Shown piece after piece: positions 1-9,492 of a stretch of DNA of 64,000 nucleotides. The number at the start of each line of letters is the position of its first letter. The first letter of the stretch is position 1. This stretch comes from Deltaproteobacteria bacterium (lineage in GTDB: Bacteria; Desulfobacterota; Syntrophia; Syntrophales; Smithellaceae). The stretch is from assembly GCA_022710585.1 (NCBI GenBank), contig JAKLGV010000012.1, positions 1-64,000 on the forward strand, in the 5' to 3' direction. A program made the position numbers and the translations under genes. Below the pieces are notes generated by a model. That model was not told the DNA's origin and made no database searches. It saw nothing but the letters and a program-made list of their open reading frames with translations.

Positions 1-331
1 CCGCCGCAACCCCGTTGATGGCGCCGATTACCGGTTTTTCCAGATTCATGATGCCTCCGACAACCCGGCTGTACCATTGGGCGGTGAGCCGCATTCCCAC
101 CGGTAGAACGATATCGGGGCGGTTGTCCGGGCTGTTGAGGTCCGCCCCTGTGCAGAATCCCTTTCCCGCGCCGGTGATGATTACCGCGCGGACATCGTCC
201 TCTAGTGTCAGGCTCTGGAAGTGGTCACCCAGTTCCTTGATCAAGGCGAAGCTGAAAGAGTTCTTGCTTTCCGGACGATTGAGTGTGACAACCTCCACGG
301 CTCCCTCACGCCGGTATAGTACCTGATCCAT
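1..331 (-). CDS. Enoyl-CoA hydratase/isomerase (crotonase) family, cut by window start
   Basis: N-terminal 110 residues of a crotonase-fold protein; the gene runs off the window. Visible features are the opening strand VEVVTLNRPESKNSFS, then VRAVIITGAGKGFCTGADL, which is the family's oxyanion-hole and CoA-binding segment, and EKPVIGAINGVA, which forms the second oxyanion-hole backbone. The ATG at 331 is preferred over the one at 337 because AAGGAGG lies six bases before it. Such enzymes hydrate or isomerise acyl-CoA thioesters in the cytoplasm, usually in beta-oxidation or aromatic degradation. The substrate cannot be told from this fragment. Confidence 0.9.
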   Translation of the reverse strand, partial: MDQVLYRREGAVEVVTLNRPESKNSFSFALIKELGDHFQSLTLEDDVRAVIITGAGKGFCTGADLNSPDNRPDIVLPVGMRLTAQWYSRVVGGIMNLEKPVIGAINGVAA

Positions 332-673
332 AGACATCCTCCTTATTTACCGATGCTGTTCACTCACTTTGTTTAACAAACATTCCCTTATTGTTTTGCA
401 ACAATAAAAGTAAATTTCTTGCACGTCAATGGAATATTAGCCACAAAAAATGAGGTGTAAATTGTGTTTATTACGAATTGAAAGGGTGGATATACATCAA
501 ATTTAGCGTACGCTTTGTTACTGGAAGAACATCGTATGTTTATCACCTGCAACTCCACAATTGTCTGTAGGCATCAAATTTAGGATCACCACTATAAAGG
601 TTCAACGCCAGAATCAGCCACCAGGGCGTAAGCCGATGCGGCCTGGATGCTGTGGTTCGGTGCCCTTCTTATG
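332..673. other. Intergenic gap without a recognisable gene
   Basis: About 340 bases, AT-rich, between the start of the crotonase gene and the end of rsgA. It must hold the crotonase promoter, but I see no convincing consensus boxes, RNA or repeat. A short open frame on the plus strand from 561 lacks a ribosome-binding site and overlaps the end of rsgA, so I do not call it. Confidence 0.5.
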
Positions 674-1729
674 TCATTCTTTCATCTGCTTTTTTGCCGT
701 TTTGATGAATTTCCCAAAAGCCTTGTCCTTCTTCCGTTTATCCAGGTATGACATCTCGTAGAACTCAGATTCCTTCTTAATTTTGATATAGTTTATATAG
801 CGATCTTTACTCAATTCACCACGTTTGACAGCAGCCCGGATGGCACAGCCGGGTTCATGTTCATGGCTGCAATTCGCATATTGACAATGTGGGGAAAGTG
901 CTACAAATTCCTCGAAACCCGTATTGACTCCATCGACAGCACCGATTATGCCCAGCTCTCGCATACCAGGCGTATCGATCAGCATAGCACCATGGCTCAG
1001 AACAATGAGCTGCCGGCGGGAAGTCGTATGGGTGCCTTCTCCTGTGCTACTGACGGCTTTTGTGTGAAAGGCTTCCCGGCCAATCAGGCGGTTGATAAGT
1101 GTCGTCTTCCCAACACCCGATGAACCGAGAAGACAGTACGTCCTACCGGGTGAGAGCATCTGTTGAAACTCATCGAATCCGATCCCCGTGATGTTGCTTA
1201 GTGCGAGCACTCTCACTTTTGAAACAGAGTTGATGATGGAAATCTTTTGATCCAATTCGCCCTGTGGAATTAGATCCGTTTTCGTGAGTATTATAATCGG
1301 TTTAACATGTCCATCTGTTGCCATTACCAAGTAACGATCCAAGCGATTCGGATTAAAGTCGAAATGACATGACTGAACAATAAATGCGGTATCTATGTTG
1401 GCTGCAATCATCTGGTAGTCGACGTTTTCACCCGAAGACTTACGCCGCAAGAATGTCTTTCGCGGAAACACGTTGTGGATAATGGCTGCCGTGTCATCGT
1501 TGTAATACTGCGCAGTGACCCAATCTCCAACACATGGTCGATCCATGGGACTTTCAACCTGATATAAAATCTTCCCCGTCAACTCAGCCGGAATTTCTCC
1601 GGATTCGTTCATTATAAGATACGAACCGCGGTTAACTGCAGTTATGCGGGCAAAACTGCAACTCTCCTGGAGGAGTTCAGTGGAATACTTTTCAAACCAT
1701 GGGTCAAAACCTAGATCTCTTATTTTCAT
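674..1729 (-). CDS. rsgA: Ribosome small subunit-dependent GTPase A (RsgA/YjeQ)
   Basis: Circularly permuted GTPase that helps mature the 30S subunit. Order seen: an N-terminal OB-fold (VNRGSYLIMNESGEIPAELTGK), the NKxD-like motif LTKTDL (about residue 150), the P-loop GSSGVGKTTLINRL (about 200) and the G3 motif DTPGMREL. The C-terminal zinc knuckle follows (CQYANCSHEHEPGC: three Cys and one His). At 351 residues it has the usual length. The ATG at 1729 is chosen because MKIRDLGFDPWF matches the family N-terminus. An upstream in-frame ATG at 1768 has no ribosome-binding site. It is monocistronic by spacing. Confidence 0.95.
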   Translation of the reverse strand: MKIRDLGFDPWFEKYSTELLQESCSFARITAVNRGSYLIMNESGEIPAELTGKILYQVESPMDRPCVGDWVTAQYYNDDTAAIIHNVFPRKTFLRRKSSGENVDYQMIAANIDTAFIVQSCHFDFNPNRLDRYLVMATDGHVKPIIILTKTDLIPQGELDQKISIINSVSKVRVLALSNITGIGFDEFQQMLSPGRTYCLLGSSGVGKTTLINRLIGREAFHTKAVSSTGEGTHTTSRRQLIVLSHGAMLIDTPGMRELGIIGAVDGVNTGFEEFVALSPHCQYANCSHEHEPGCAIRAAVKRGELSKDRYINYIKIKKESEFYEMSYLDKRKKDKAFGKFIKTAKKQMKE

Positions 1730-1891
1730 ATCGTTGTAGCACCGAACGTGCGGATCAGCCGCAACCATCGGCTGGATTTTTTTACGATTACTGTTTGTAA
1801 CCTAGCATAAAAATAATATTTTGGAAATTGAGGAGTACCGGAAGTTTATGCCGTTATCTAATTCATAGCATTTGGTAGTCGCATAAATTGA

Positions 1892-2299
1892 TTAATGGTT
1901 GGAAGAGAGTAATGTCATAATGGACTGTATTTTGCTTGGTTCACGCTTAATCCAATTTCTTGCAGCATCTATATCGGTAAACCATCTAAATAAAAGACCA
2001 GCATTTTTTACTGCAGTTGCATAGTCAGCGTTTTCCGGAAGGTCCACTATTGCAACCTCAATCTCATAAGTAATGGAATGATGATTCCTTACATAACGAT
2101 AGATTTCCGAAATATCTAAACGTCCTTTAAGGGCACAAGCATCAATGATTAATTTCTTTGAGTTATTTGCTTTGATGATAGCATCCACTTCATTTCTCAT
2201 CTTTTCATAAGTCATACCTATTGCTTTGCCTGTTAGGACAATTTCAAGAATCCCGTCATTCACAGATGATGAGATTTGATATTCTTTTTGATTTTCCAT
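1892..2299 (-). CDS. STAS/SpoIIAA-like domain protein, function unknown
   Basis: 135-residue cytoplasmic protein without a signal peptide or membrane segment. The alternating strand/helix pattern (ILEIVLTGKAIGMT, KKLIIDACALKGRLDISEIYRYV, VAIVDLPENADYATAVKNAG, FRWFTDIDAARNWI) resembles the SpoIIAA-like/STAS-like fold found in many environmental proteobacteria, where it may bind lipids, nucleotides or partner proteins. There is no obvious phosphorylatable anti-anti-sigma serine motif. It is divergent from the PAS-LuxR gene across about 330 bases, so the pair may be linked in regulation, but that is a guess. Confidence 0.65.
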   Translation of the reverse strand: MENQKEYQISSSVNDGILEIVLTGKAIGMTYEKMRNEVDAIIKANNSKKLIIDACALKGRLDISEIYRYVRNHHSITYEIEVAIVDLPENADYATAVKNAGLLFRWFTDIDAARNWIKREPSKIQSIMTLLSSNH

Positions 2300-2628
2300 T
2301 TATGAGATCCTTGCTTGAAAATAGTTCATAAATATATTGAAAAACTTTTTGATTGATAGTCTTTTTGGCTTTATCGCTTGCTTGGTAGACAAGACCGTTA
2401 AGTCTAAAAAACCACCCTTAGGGTTAATTAAGGAATGCTTCCTTTTCTTATTCACTATTTCCAGTATGCTCACTTACTTCTTTTCCCTTTATTTACTATT
2501 TTAGAAGTCCTGTTAGCTTTATCATCTCTTCTATATTTAACATTCTTTTTTCCTTCTGGAAATCCCTCTAAAGAGGGGGGTTGCATTATCAGGGATATTG
2601 GATATAATTTTCACAAAAGGAATTTTCT
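2300..2628. other. Divergent promoter region, with a doubtful 65-codon hydrophobic ORF
   Basis: This gap separates the STAS-like gene (minus) from the LuxR gene (plus). It contains a plus-strand open frame, 2435 to 2632, rich in Leu and Phe, whose stop overlaps the LuxR start as ATGA. The AAGGA before its ATG is too close for a normal ribosome-binding site. I rate it unlikely to be a real gene but not excluded. A small hairpin CCCTC-TAAA-GAGGG sits at 2564-2577. Confidence 0.3.
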
Positions 2629-3282
2629 ATGAAAAGTCGTAAACGGACAGCTAAAACTCTTGAAAATGACGTAATTATTAAATCCTTTATGTCATCACCA
2701 TTTCCCATGGTTATCTCTAAGGCTAAAGACGGTGTCTGTGTTGAGGTAAATGAAGCTGGTACCAAATTATGGGGATTACCACGGAAACAGTTAATCGGAC
2801 ATTCGTCAATGGAACTCGGATTCCTTACAGAAAAACAAAGAAAATTGTTGCATGATGAAGTAAGGAAACAAGGATTTGCCGGACATATTCCTGTTCAATT
2901 CAATATAAAGAAACACGGACTTTTAAGGGTGTTCATTAATGTATTTACCTTTAAGATGGGAAAGGAATCTTTCTTATTGTCTGCTGTAAACGATGTTTCC
3001 AAAAATAATGTAAAAAACATAGGACAGTTTCTTGATGATAAATTTACTAAAATAACACGCCAGCATCGTAAAATTATTAAAGAGAAGCTAAAAGAATACC
3101 CCTTGACGCCCAGACAGAAAGAAATAGCTTTTTTATTTGCAGTAGGAAATTCCAACGGTGAAATCACAAAAAAACTAAATCTTTCTGAATATACAGTTAA
3201 AGGTCATATGAAAGACATCTTTAGGACCACGGGCATAAAAAACCGCAGTGAACTCTTCCCAAAGCTATTAAATTTGCGTTAA
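2629..3282 (+). CDS. PAS domain, LuxR-type DNA-binding regulator
   Basis: 217-residue transcription factor. Residues about 15-125 look like a PAS sensor (SSPFPMVISKAKDGVCVEVNEA, then KQLIGHSSMELGF). Residues about 150-217 form a LuxR-family helix-turn-helix (LTPRQKEIAFLFAVGNSNGE, then LNLSEYTVKGHMKDIFRTTG). No receiver domain is present, so it probably senses a small molecule or redox state directly rather than acting in a phosphorelay. The start has AAGGA eight bases upstream. Its neighbours give no certain target. Codon use is AT-rich compared with the rest of the window. Confidence 0.85.
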   Translation: MKSRKRTAKTLENDVIIKSFMSSPFPMVISKAKDGVCVEVNEAGTKLWGLPRKQLIGHSSMELGFLTEKQRKLLHDEVRKQGFAGHIPVQFNIKKHGLLRVFINVFTFKMGKESFLLSAVNDVSKNNVKNIGQFLDDKFTKITRQHRKIIKEKLKEYPLTPRQKEIAFLFAVGNSNGEITKKLNLSEYTVKGHMKDIFRTTGIKNRSELFPKLLNLR

Positions 3283-3356
3283 TTATTTTTATATGTTTGC
3301 GATTGAAATGTTGCATATTCATCAAGGTCGGTGAGTTGTTTCTTTCTGGAAGAATC

Positions 3357-4193
3357 TCAGATGATGTCTTCATGCCGGAAACGCCAGAACAACAACGCGC
3401 CCAGGATGAGGGAATAGATCAGAATATTGATGAACGGATAAATGGATAGAAATCCTTGAAACCCCTCTCTGCTGAACATTGAAGAGGCAGCCTGTTGTAT
3501 GCCTGAAAGTTTCGGCCATAAATAGTAAATAACTTTCCACAGGGATAAGTCCGACGTTGAATCCGATTGCTGCATCATCGCCTGTCCCATTGGACTCCGG
3601 CTCACAGCGGCTATCCCATCCGCAACAAAACTGACGATGCCAATACCGGTCACACAAAGAAAAGCGATGATGTCGGGCATCAAAAGCGAAAAAAGAAGCA
3701 CGGCAACAACGACAAAAAGCAGGTTGAAAGAGCACAGCAGTGAAGCAATGAGATATTCCGGCATGACCACTTTTAAATTGACGGAAAACATGATGAACAC
3801 AATGCTGTGGAGAATGAACATGAAGGCAACAGACAAAACCAACAAACCAAGGATCTTCCCCGCAACATATTGCCAACGGGTTATCGGTTTTGACAGGATA
3901 CAGGATTGCATCCCCTCATCCCGGTCGCGTTTGAATACGCGCATGGAAAATAGAGCCGCCAGAAACATCGTTCCCGCCGCATTAATGTGGAAAACCGCTT
4001 TTAACACAACGCGCACAACAGCCTCATTATCAAGCGTCTGCCCGTTCACCATGAAACCGCCTTGAGAACAGTTGCGGACAAGCAATAAAAAAAGTGCGCA
4101 CATCACAAACATAATGATGAAGCTCTTCTGCCGTACCTGATCCATGAGGGTGTATTTCGCAATAGTGATGATGGAAGAACGTGCTTTCGGCAT
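3357..4193 (-). CDS. ABC-2 type transporter permease
   Basis: 278-residue integral membrane protein with about six hydrophobic segments (for example FIIMFVMCALFLLLV near the N-terminus and LLFVVVAVLLFSLLM in the middle) and the long extracytoplasmic loop after TM1 typical of ABC-2 permeases. The SKPITRWQYVAGKILG segment is the usual coupling region. It lies just downstream of its ATPase, so the two are translationally coupled. ATG at 4193 is preferred over the TTG at 4199. The exported substrate is unknown. NatAB-, Gld- and copper-type exporters share this architecture. Confidence 0.88.
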   Translation of the reverse strand: MPKARSSIITIAKYTLMDQVRQKSFIIMFVMCALFLLLVRNCSQGGFMVNGQTLDNEAVVRVVLKAVFHINAAGTMFLAALFSMRVFKRDRDEGMQSCILSKPITRWQYVAGKILGLLVLSVAFMFILHSIVFIMFSVNLKVVMPEYLIASLLCSFNLLFVVVAVLLFSLLMPDIIAFLCVTGIGIVSFVADGIAAVSRSPMGQAMMQQSDSTSDLSLWKVIYYLWPKLSGIQQAASSMFSREGFQGFLSIYPFINILIYSLILGALLFWRFRHEDII

Positions 4194-4200
4194 TTTCAAA

Positions 4201-4905
4201 TCAACCTTTCACTAACCGGACAAAAACATCTTCCAGAGTATCACCGTTCTTGATCAGAGCGGCAATATTGTCCTTCACCAAAAGCCTGCCTTGATGGATG
4301 ATGGCGGCGTTATCGCATATTTTTTCAACTTCCGACAGAAGATGTGAATTCAGGAAGATCGTCATCCCTTGATTTTTCAGCGATTCCAAAAGCTGGCGTA
4401 TTTCTATGATGCCGATAGGGTCAAGGCCGGCGGTTGGTTCATCGAGCAGGAGCAGTTTCGGATTCCCCAGGAGGGCCGCGCCCATTCCGAGCCGTTGAAT
4501 CATGCCCTTGGAATAAGTGTTCGTTTTGGTATTTTCCCTGCCTTCAATGCCGATTTGCTTGACGATCCGTCGGCATTGATCTGTCGCATCGGATCGGTTG
4601 ATGTTCAACAACTCAGCACAGCGCTGCAAATATTGCCATCCGGAGAGATGCGGGGGGATGTGATGGTTCTCAGCCAGATAACCTATTGCGGTGCGACTTG
4701 CTGCTTGCGTGCTGGGGACACTGTTGATTGACAGGCTTCCCGATGTCGGTTGGGTGAAGTCCAGCAGCATCTTGACGATGGTCGTTTTTCCTGCGCCATT
4801 AGGTCCAAGAAGAGCAAAATATTCGCCTGTCTGGACAGAAAATGAGATGTTGTCAACCGCAGTAAAGGAACCATATTGTTTGGTAACGGCATTCAATTCA
4901 ATCAT
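4201..4905 (-). CDS. ABC transporter ATP-binding protein
   Basis: 234-residue nucleotide-binding subunit with Walker A GPNGAGKTTIVKML, Q-loop, a signature in the form YSKGMIQRLGMGAALLGNP, Walker B LLLLDEPTAGLDP and the H-loop LNSHLLSEVEKICD. It energises the permease encoded directly downstream, forming an ABC-2 exporter at the inner membrane. The start is set at MIELNAVTKQYG because this matches the family. An in-frame ATG at 4935 would add ten residues. It is the first gene of a two-gene operon. Confidence 0.93.
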   Translation of the reverse strand: MIELNAVTKQYGSFTAVDNISFSVQTGEYFALLGPNGAGKTTIVKMLLDFTQPTSGSLSINSVPSTQAASRTAIGYLAENHHIPPHLSGWQYLQRCAELLNINRSDATDQCRRIVKQIGIEGRENTKTNTYSKGMIQRLGMGAALLGNPKLLLLDEPTAGLDPIGIIEIRQLLESLKNQGMTIFLNSHLLSEVEKICDNAAIIHQGRLLVKDNIAALIKNGDTLEDVFVRLVKG

Positions 4906-5020
4906 AAGCAAAGTATATTTGTCCTCATTCATCATGTCAATATCATATAAGCCATCCGTTGGGAATCCCGGGAGGAATTCCGGGAACAGGATGTCCCTGA
5001 TGATGTGCGGGCCGAATCGT

Positions 5021-7276
5021 TCAGACGTTCAACGTAAAGAGCTTGGGCTGCTTATCCTGTGGCGGTCCTGAAATAATTTCTGAATCCTGGCGGCCGCTCA
5101 AATCTCCGCCGACTTCATCGTCGATGATTTTCAGCGCTTTTTGCATATGTTCGATATATTCATCGGCCGGAATCATTTCGCTGTAAGTGCGTGTGAAGGC
5201 ATAGATGCAAACATTTGCTGCCTGCGCCCGCCGGGCAACGTCGATCGCATCCTGTAATCTTTTTCTGGCGATTTTTGCCGTCAGCACGGTATGGACCGGT
5301 AGAAAATCCCAAAGGGCCACGGCATTGCAAAACAGGGTTGTCGGCTGATAACTGAACAAGGATATGGCGGCATTGTAGATGTCGCCCTTCTGAATGGTGA
5401 TTTTCACGACCAATCTATCCTGCTTCTGAACAGGCAATTCACCGCGGCGATAACCGATTTGCCATTGCACATCCATCGATTCCTGCTGAAAAATTCCGGC
5501 GCCGCCGATGATCGGTTTCTCCGGGTTGACAAAGAGTTCCTCATCGTTTTGCAGCATTGTTTTCAGCACGGCGGCTATTTTCAGTAAAAAAGACGCGCGG
5601 GTTCCGGAGGAAGACACCGACATCCCTTTTTCAAAAAGGTGTTTTGCCTGATCCAGTCCCTGATAGACTGTCTGTTGAAGATCCTTAAGCTCTTTGACAT
5701 CAGCCCGGGCCTCGGGATGAGTGCGCATGTACAGGACGGTCGACATGGCCTGACCCAGATAGATCATGGCGTATTCGCAATAAAAATCTTCCGTATGGTA
5801 ATCGCAATGCTCCCGGATGTTGTCCGCTTCCTGGATGGCCTGACGAAAAACAGCCGCCGCTGTCCGGAGAGAAGGCGTATCGAGCGCCATGTCCCTCAGC
5901 AGCATCATGCGCAGTGTCCTGGCCACCAGGTCGGTCCGGTTGATGGATAAAACAATCCGGAGAATTTCCGCGGCTTCCGAACAGCGCTTGCGGTAGAAAA
6001 GCGTTTTGGCAATCTCCACTCCCAGCAAAGAATTATGGGGATATTTAAAGAAAGTGGCGATCGCATTTTCGTCGCTGCTGTTGGCGAATGCCGGATCAGC
6101 GTCTTCCATGGGCCAGAGCAGACGGCCGAGTTTTTCAATGGAGGCAGGCGAATTTTGCAAGGTCTCGTCATGCAGCAGCTCAGGCACAAAATCGAAATAG
6201 TGGGTTGTCCAGATCGATGTGATCCACCAGATGGGGAGAGATTCTCCATTGAACAATCTGGCTTCTTCAGGTTTTGGGCAGAGAATGACATGGATGTCGT
6301 TGATAAGAATGCCGTGCCGCGCATAATCGGACACGCGAATCATGGGGTCGCCCGGCAGGCTGGCGTTCAAGAGAGACAGCAGGTGATTGTCCAGAACCCC
6401 ATACTCTCCGGCTGTAATGGCAATCGATAAAAACCGGTTCTTGCTGTAATATTTGGAAAGCGGCCAGCGTATGGCGATCTGGTGAGCCAAGGCAACCGCG
6501 CTCTTCAGGCATTCCATGTAATGGAGAAGGTTGCCGCCCTCCTTTTCCTTCGGGAAATCGATATACAATGTCGTAATATCATAGGACTTGACTTTGCCCC
6601 ATTTGCCGTAGTGGAAATGACCGATGGCTTCGTCAATGTAACTTTTAATGGCTTTTTTCAGCCAGCCGATGATTTCATGATCGATGACTTCACCACGGCT
6701 GGTCAGGGCAAAACCGATGCGGACGCCTTCGCTATAGTCGCCATATTTTTGAGACCCGCCCTTGTCGGGAAATAGCTTGCTCAACGTCTCAAAGTTCCAC
6801 GTCCGGGAAATTTCAGCCCGCTCGTGTCCCAGCCAGAAAGCAATGCTTCTTAAGACATTGCGCTTGTAGTCCGTGTCCAGCGGTTCTTTTTTTAACCGGA
6901 TGAGCATGGAATGCGTGACCGGGGGCAAGGCAATATGGTCGGCGGTCAGGAGCGTGTTGATCCGGTTGCAAAGCGCGCGCAAAGACAAGTTCAGGCGAAG
7001 CATTTCTCCCCTCTTGTTGAACAGTTCTTCAAAATTGATATCGCCGGTGACTTTATATTTCGCCGCTTGTTCTGTATGGGTGCGAATGAACTGCTCAAGG
7101 CTTTCAACATCCGGTGTTTTGATGATTCCATTCCGGAAGGCGAAATCGACAAAAGAATCACAGATTGGTGAATTATTGCTGTTTTGATAAAATGACGTAA
7201 AACATTCAGAAGACGGAAATGTTGAAAAAAGAGCTGATATTGCCTTCCCGTTTCGATTCATATCATATTTCTCCAT
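5021..7276 (-). CDS. Large hypothetical protein, helical/TPR-like, function unknown
   Basis: 751 residues, cytoplasmic by composition, with no signal peptide. I do not recognise a catalytic domain. The region of about residues 420-620 is made of amphipathic helix pairs (YRKRCSEAAEILRIVLSINR, then LVARTLRMMLLRDMALD), reminiscent of TPR-like solenoids. The N-terminal third has a mixed alpha/beta look, including KSYDITTLYIDFPKEKEGGN and RFLSIAITAGEYGVLD. It stands alone, preceded by a 285-base gap, and ends about 115 bases before the ABC ATPase start on the same strand. It could be a scaffold or regulatory protein. Confidence 0.7.
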   Translation of the reverse strand: MEKYDMNRNGKAISALFSTFPSSECFTSFYQNSNNSPICDSFVDFAFRNGIIKTPDVESLEQFIRTHTEQAAKYKVTGDINFEELFNKRGEMLRLNLSLRALCNRINTLLTADHIALPPVTHSMLIRLKKEPLDTDYKRNVLRSIAFWLGHERAEISRTWNFETLSKLFPDKGGSQKYGDYSEGVRIGFALTSRGEVIDHEIIGWLKKAIKSYIDEAIGHFHYGKWGKVKSYDITTLYIDFPKEKEGGNLLHYMECLKSAVALAHQIAIRWPLSKYYSKNRFLSIAITAGEYGVLDNHLLSLLNASLPGDPMIRVSDYARHGILINDIHVILCPKPEEARLFNGESLPIWWITSIWTTHYFDFVPELLHDETLQNSPASIEKLGRLLWPMEDADPAFANSSDENAIATFFKYPHNSLLGVEIAKTLFYRKRCSEAAEILRIVLSINRTDLVARTLRMMLLRDMALDTPSLRTAAAVFRQAIQEADNIREHCDYHTEDFYCEYAMIYLGQAMSTVLYMRTHPEARADVKELKDLQQTVYQGLDQAKHLFEKGMSVSSSGTRASFLLKIAAVLKTMLQNDEELFVNPEKPIIGGAGIFQQESMDVQWQIGYRRGELPVQKQDRLVVKITIQKGDIYNAAISLFSYQPTTLFCNAVALWDFLPVHTVLTAKIARKRLQDAIDVARRAQAANVCIYAFTRTYSEMIPADEYIEHMQKALKIIDDEVGGDLSGRQDSEIISGPPQDKQPKLFTLNV

Positions 7277-7561
7277 ATTTTAAATAACTTATAGCGCATA
7301 CCCTCAGTTTTGTCGGGTTGAAAACCGGGCTGATATTGTCATGCTGGTTTACGCATAATTCATTATTTTCTGTAAACCAACATATCAGATTGACTGTCTT
7401 TTCGCCAGCGAATATAAATAACTAAAAGATCATGGGGGCCTAACCTCGAAATCAGGGAAAAGTTAAAACGCTCAATGAACTAAAGGGGCCTTTTTTGCAG
7501 CGCAGCCGGTTTCCAGAAAAGGCGGAAGACTCATCTTTTTAACAGATTAAAAGGAGATAAC

Positions 7562-9355
7562 ATGGATCCGAACACCGTTTATGATTACCCGAACAACCTG
7601 GTCGATTTATTTGAGGAAAGCGTAACCAAGTTTCCGGACATTCGATTCCTGGGCACCAAGAATCAGGAAACCGGAAAGTATGAATGGCTGACGCGCGGGC
7701 AGATTGCCGAGAGGGTCAACAACCTTCGCAGCGCCCTTTCCAAATTCGGTTTGACCAAAGGCGACAAAGCCGGCGTCATCATCAATAATTGCGTCGAATG
7801 GTTTGTCTGCGAACAGGCCGTCCACGGGCTGGGCGCGGCTTTTGTCCCCATGTATTTGCAGGAACTGCCGAAAACATGGAAATACATCATCACCGATGCG
7901 GCGGTAAAATTCCTTTTTGTCCGCGACGAATCCGTTTATGAAAAAGTTAAAAACCTCAAAGAAGAAATCGGCACGCTTCAGGAAATCTTTGTCATTTACG
8001 GAAAGGGAGAAAACAGCCTTTCTGCTCTGGAGGAAATGGGAAAGAAAAATCCCATTCCTTCCGTCAAACCTCACTGGTCAGACCTTGCCCACATCATCTT
8101 CACCTCAGGCACCACGGGCGATCCCAAAGGCGCCATGATCTCGCATGGGAATGCAACCTGGGCCGCCCGGTCCAGCATCGACACATTCGATCTCAACGAA
8201 ACGGCGCAGGTGATCTCGATTCTGCCCTGGGCGCATGTCTACGGACAAAACTGCGATCTACATAATTATATGGCCTTCGGAGGCGGGATTGCCTTTGTCG
8301 AATCCCTGGATAAATTCATGCTGAATGTCCAGGAGACCAAACCCACGGCCATTAACGGTGTCCCGCGCATCGTCACCAAAATTTACGACGCTGTCATGCA
8401 GGGCGTGAACGCCGACCCCGTGAAAAAACAGTTTTTCGACGCGGCCATGGCGGAGGCGGCAAAGAACAGGGGGCTGACCGAAAAGACAAAAGAGTTCAAG
8501 GACTACGATGCACTGGTGTTTTCCAAGGTCCGCGCCATCTTCGGCGGCAACCTGATATTCATCGTCACCTCCAGTTCACTTTTAAAACCGGAAATCGCCC
8601 AGTTCTTCCATGACATCGGCCAGCCGACCTACGACTGCTACGGCATGACAGAATCCTCGGGCGGCATTACCCTGAACTGTCCCAAATACGGTAACAAGCT
8701 GGGAACCGTGGGCAAGCCGCTCCCGCACACGCATGTCGTGATCGACAAATCCCGCGTGGGAGAAGACAGCTTCGACGGCGAGATCTGTGCCTACGGACCC
8801 CAGATCATGATGGGCTACTTCAACAAACCGGCGCTCAACAAAGAAGTCATGATGCCGGACAAGTGGAACGGCTTTACGGGCATCCGCACAGGCGACCGCG
8901 GCTGGTTCGACGAAGACGGCTTCCTGCATATCACCGGCCGCTTCAAGGACGAATACAAGCTGGAAAACGGCAAGTATGTACACCCGGAAAGCATCGAAAA
9001 TGAAATCAAGCTTCTGCCCCAGATCGCCAATGCCATGGTTTACGGCGAAGGCAGACTTTACAATGTGGCGGTGATTGTTCCCGACTTTAACGGGTTGAAA
9101 GCCGATCCGGAAACCAGGGGATGGGTCAAAGACACACTGAAAGAAACGCTAAAAAACGAAGATTTAAAAGATTATCTATCCAAGCTGATCATGGCGCATG
9201 TGCGCAAGTCCTTCGGCGGCTATGAAGTGCCGCAGAAGTTTCTTTTCATTGCAGAGGACTTCAGCGTCGCCAACGGCATGATGACCCAGACCATGAAACT
9301 CAAAAGGGCCATCGTTCTGGCGAAATTCAAAGACCAGCTTCTGGCGCTTTATTAG
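7562..9355 (+). CDS. AMP-dependent acyl-CoA synthetase (long-chain type)
   Basis: 597-residue adenylate-forming enzyme that activates a carboxylic acid to the acyl-adenylate and then acyl-CoA. It shows the AMP-binding P-loop IIFTSGTTGDPKGAMISHG (about 178-196), the CYGMTESSGGITL motif (about 360) and a C-terminal adenylation hinge (TGDRGWFDEDGFLHITGRFK, about residues 440-460). The ribosome-binding site is AAAGGAGA, six bases before the ATG. It converges on the lipid-like operon at 9.5-13.9 kb and may supply acyl-CoA to it. The chain-length preference cannot be read from the sequence. Confidence 0.93.
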   Translation: MDPNTVYDYPNNLVDLFEESVTKFPDIRFLGTKNQETGKYEWLTRGQIAERVNNLRSALSKFGLTKGDKAGVIINNCVEWFVCEQAVHGLGAAFVPMYLQELPKTWKYIITDAAVKFLFVRDESVYEKVKNLKEEIGTLQEIFVIYGKGENSLSALEEMGKKNPIPSVKPHWSDLAHIIFTSGTTGDPKGAMISHGNATWAARSSIDTFDLNETAQVISILPWAHVYGQNCDLHNYMAFGGGIAFVESLDKFMLNVQETKPTAINGVPRIVTKIYDAVMQGVNADPVKKQFFDAAMAEAAKNRGLTEKTKEFKDYDALVFSKVRAIFGGNLIFIVTSSSLLKPEIAQFFHDIGQPTYDCYGMTESSGGITLNCPKYGNKLGTVGKPLPHTHVVIDKSRVGEDSFDGEICAYGPQIMMGYFNKPALNKEVMMPDKWNGFTGIRTGDRGWFDEDGFLHITGRFKDEYKLENGKYVHPESIENEIKLLPQIANAMVYGEGRLYNVAVIVPDFNGLKADPETRGWVKDTLKETLKNEDLKDYLSKLIMAHVRKSFGGYEVPQKFLFIAEDFSVANGMMTQTMKLKRAIVLAKFKDQLLALY

Positions 9356-9380
9356 TATTTGCGGGCTCCCGCTTCAGGAA

Positions 9381-9415
9381 AAAAGCCGCTCCCCGGATAC
9401 CGAGGTGCGGCTTTT
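9381..9415. terminator. Rho-independent terminator, probably bidirectional
   Basis: AAAAGCCGC pairs with GCGGCTTTT around a short GC-rich loop. It lies between the convergent acyl-CoA synthetase and nitroreductase genes and has T-rich sequence on both exits. Confidence 0.8.
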
Positions 9416-9492
9416 CGCTTAATGGTCATCATTTCCGATTATTATAAATCAGTGGCTGACCCCGATTTATACTGCCGGTGAATCGGAATGAT

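Noticed and set aside
1..331. A crotonase pseudogene
   Set aside because: It is incomplete only because the window begins inside it; the visible part is intact.
2435..2632. 65-codon hydrophobic ORF coupled to the LuxR gene by ATGA
   Set aside because: The only possible ribosome-binding site touches the ATG, and the AT-rich composition gives Leu/Phe-rich frames by chance. Kept only as a note.
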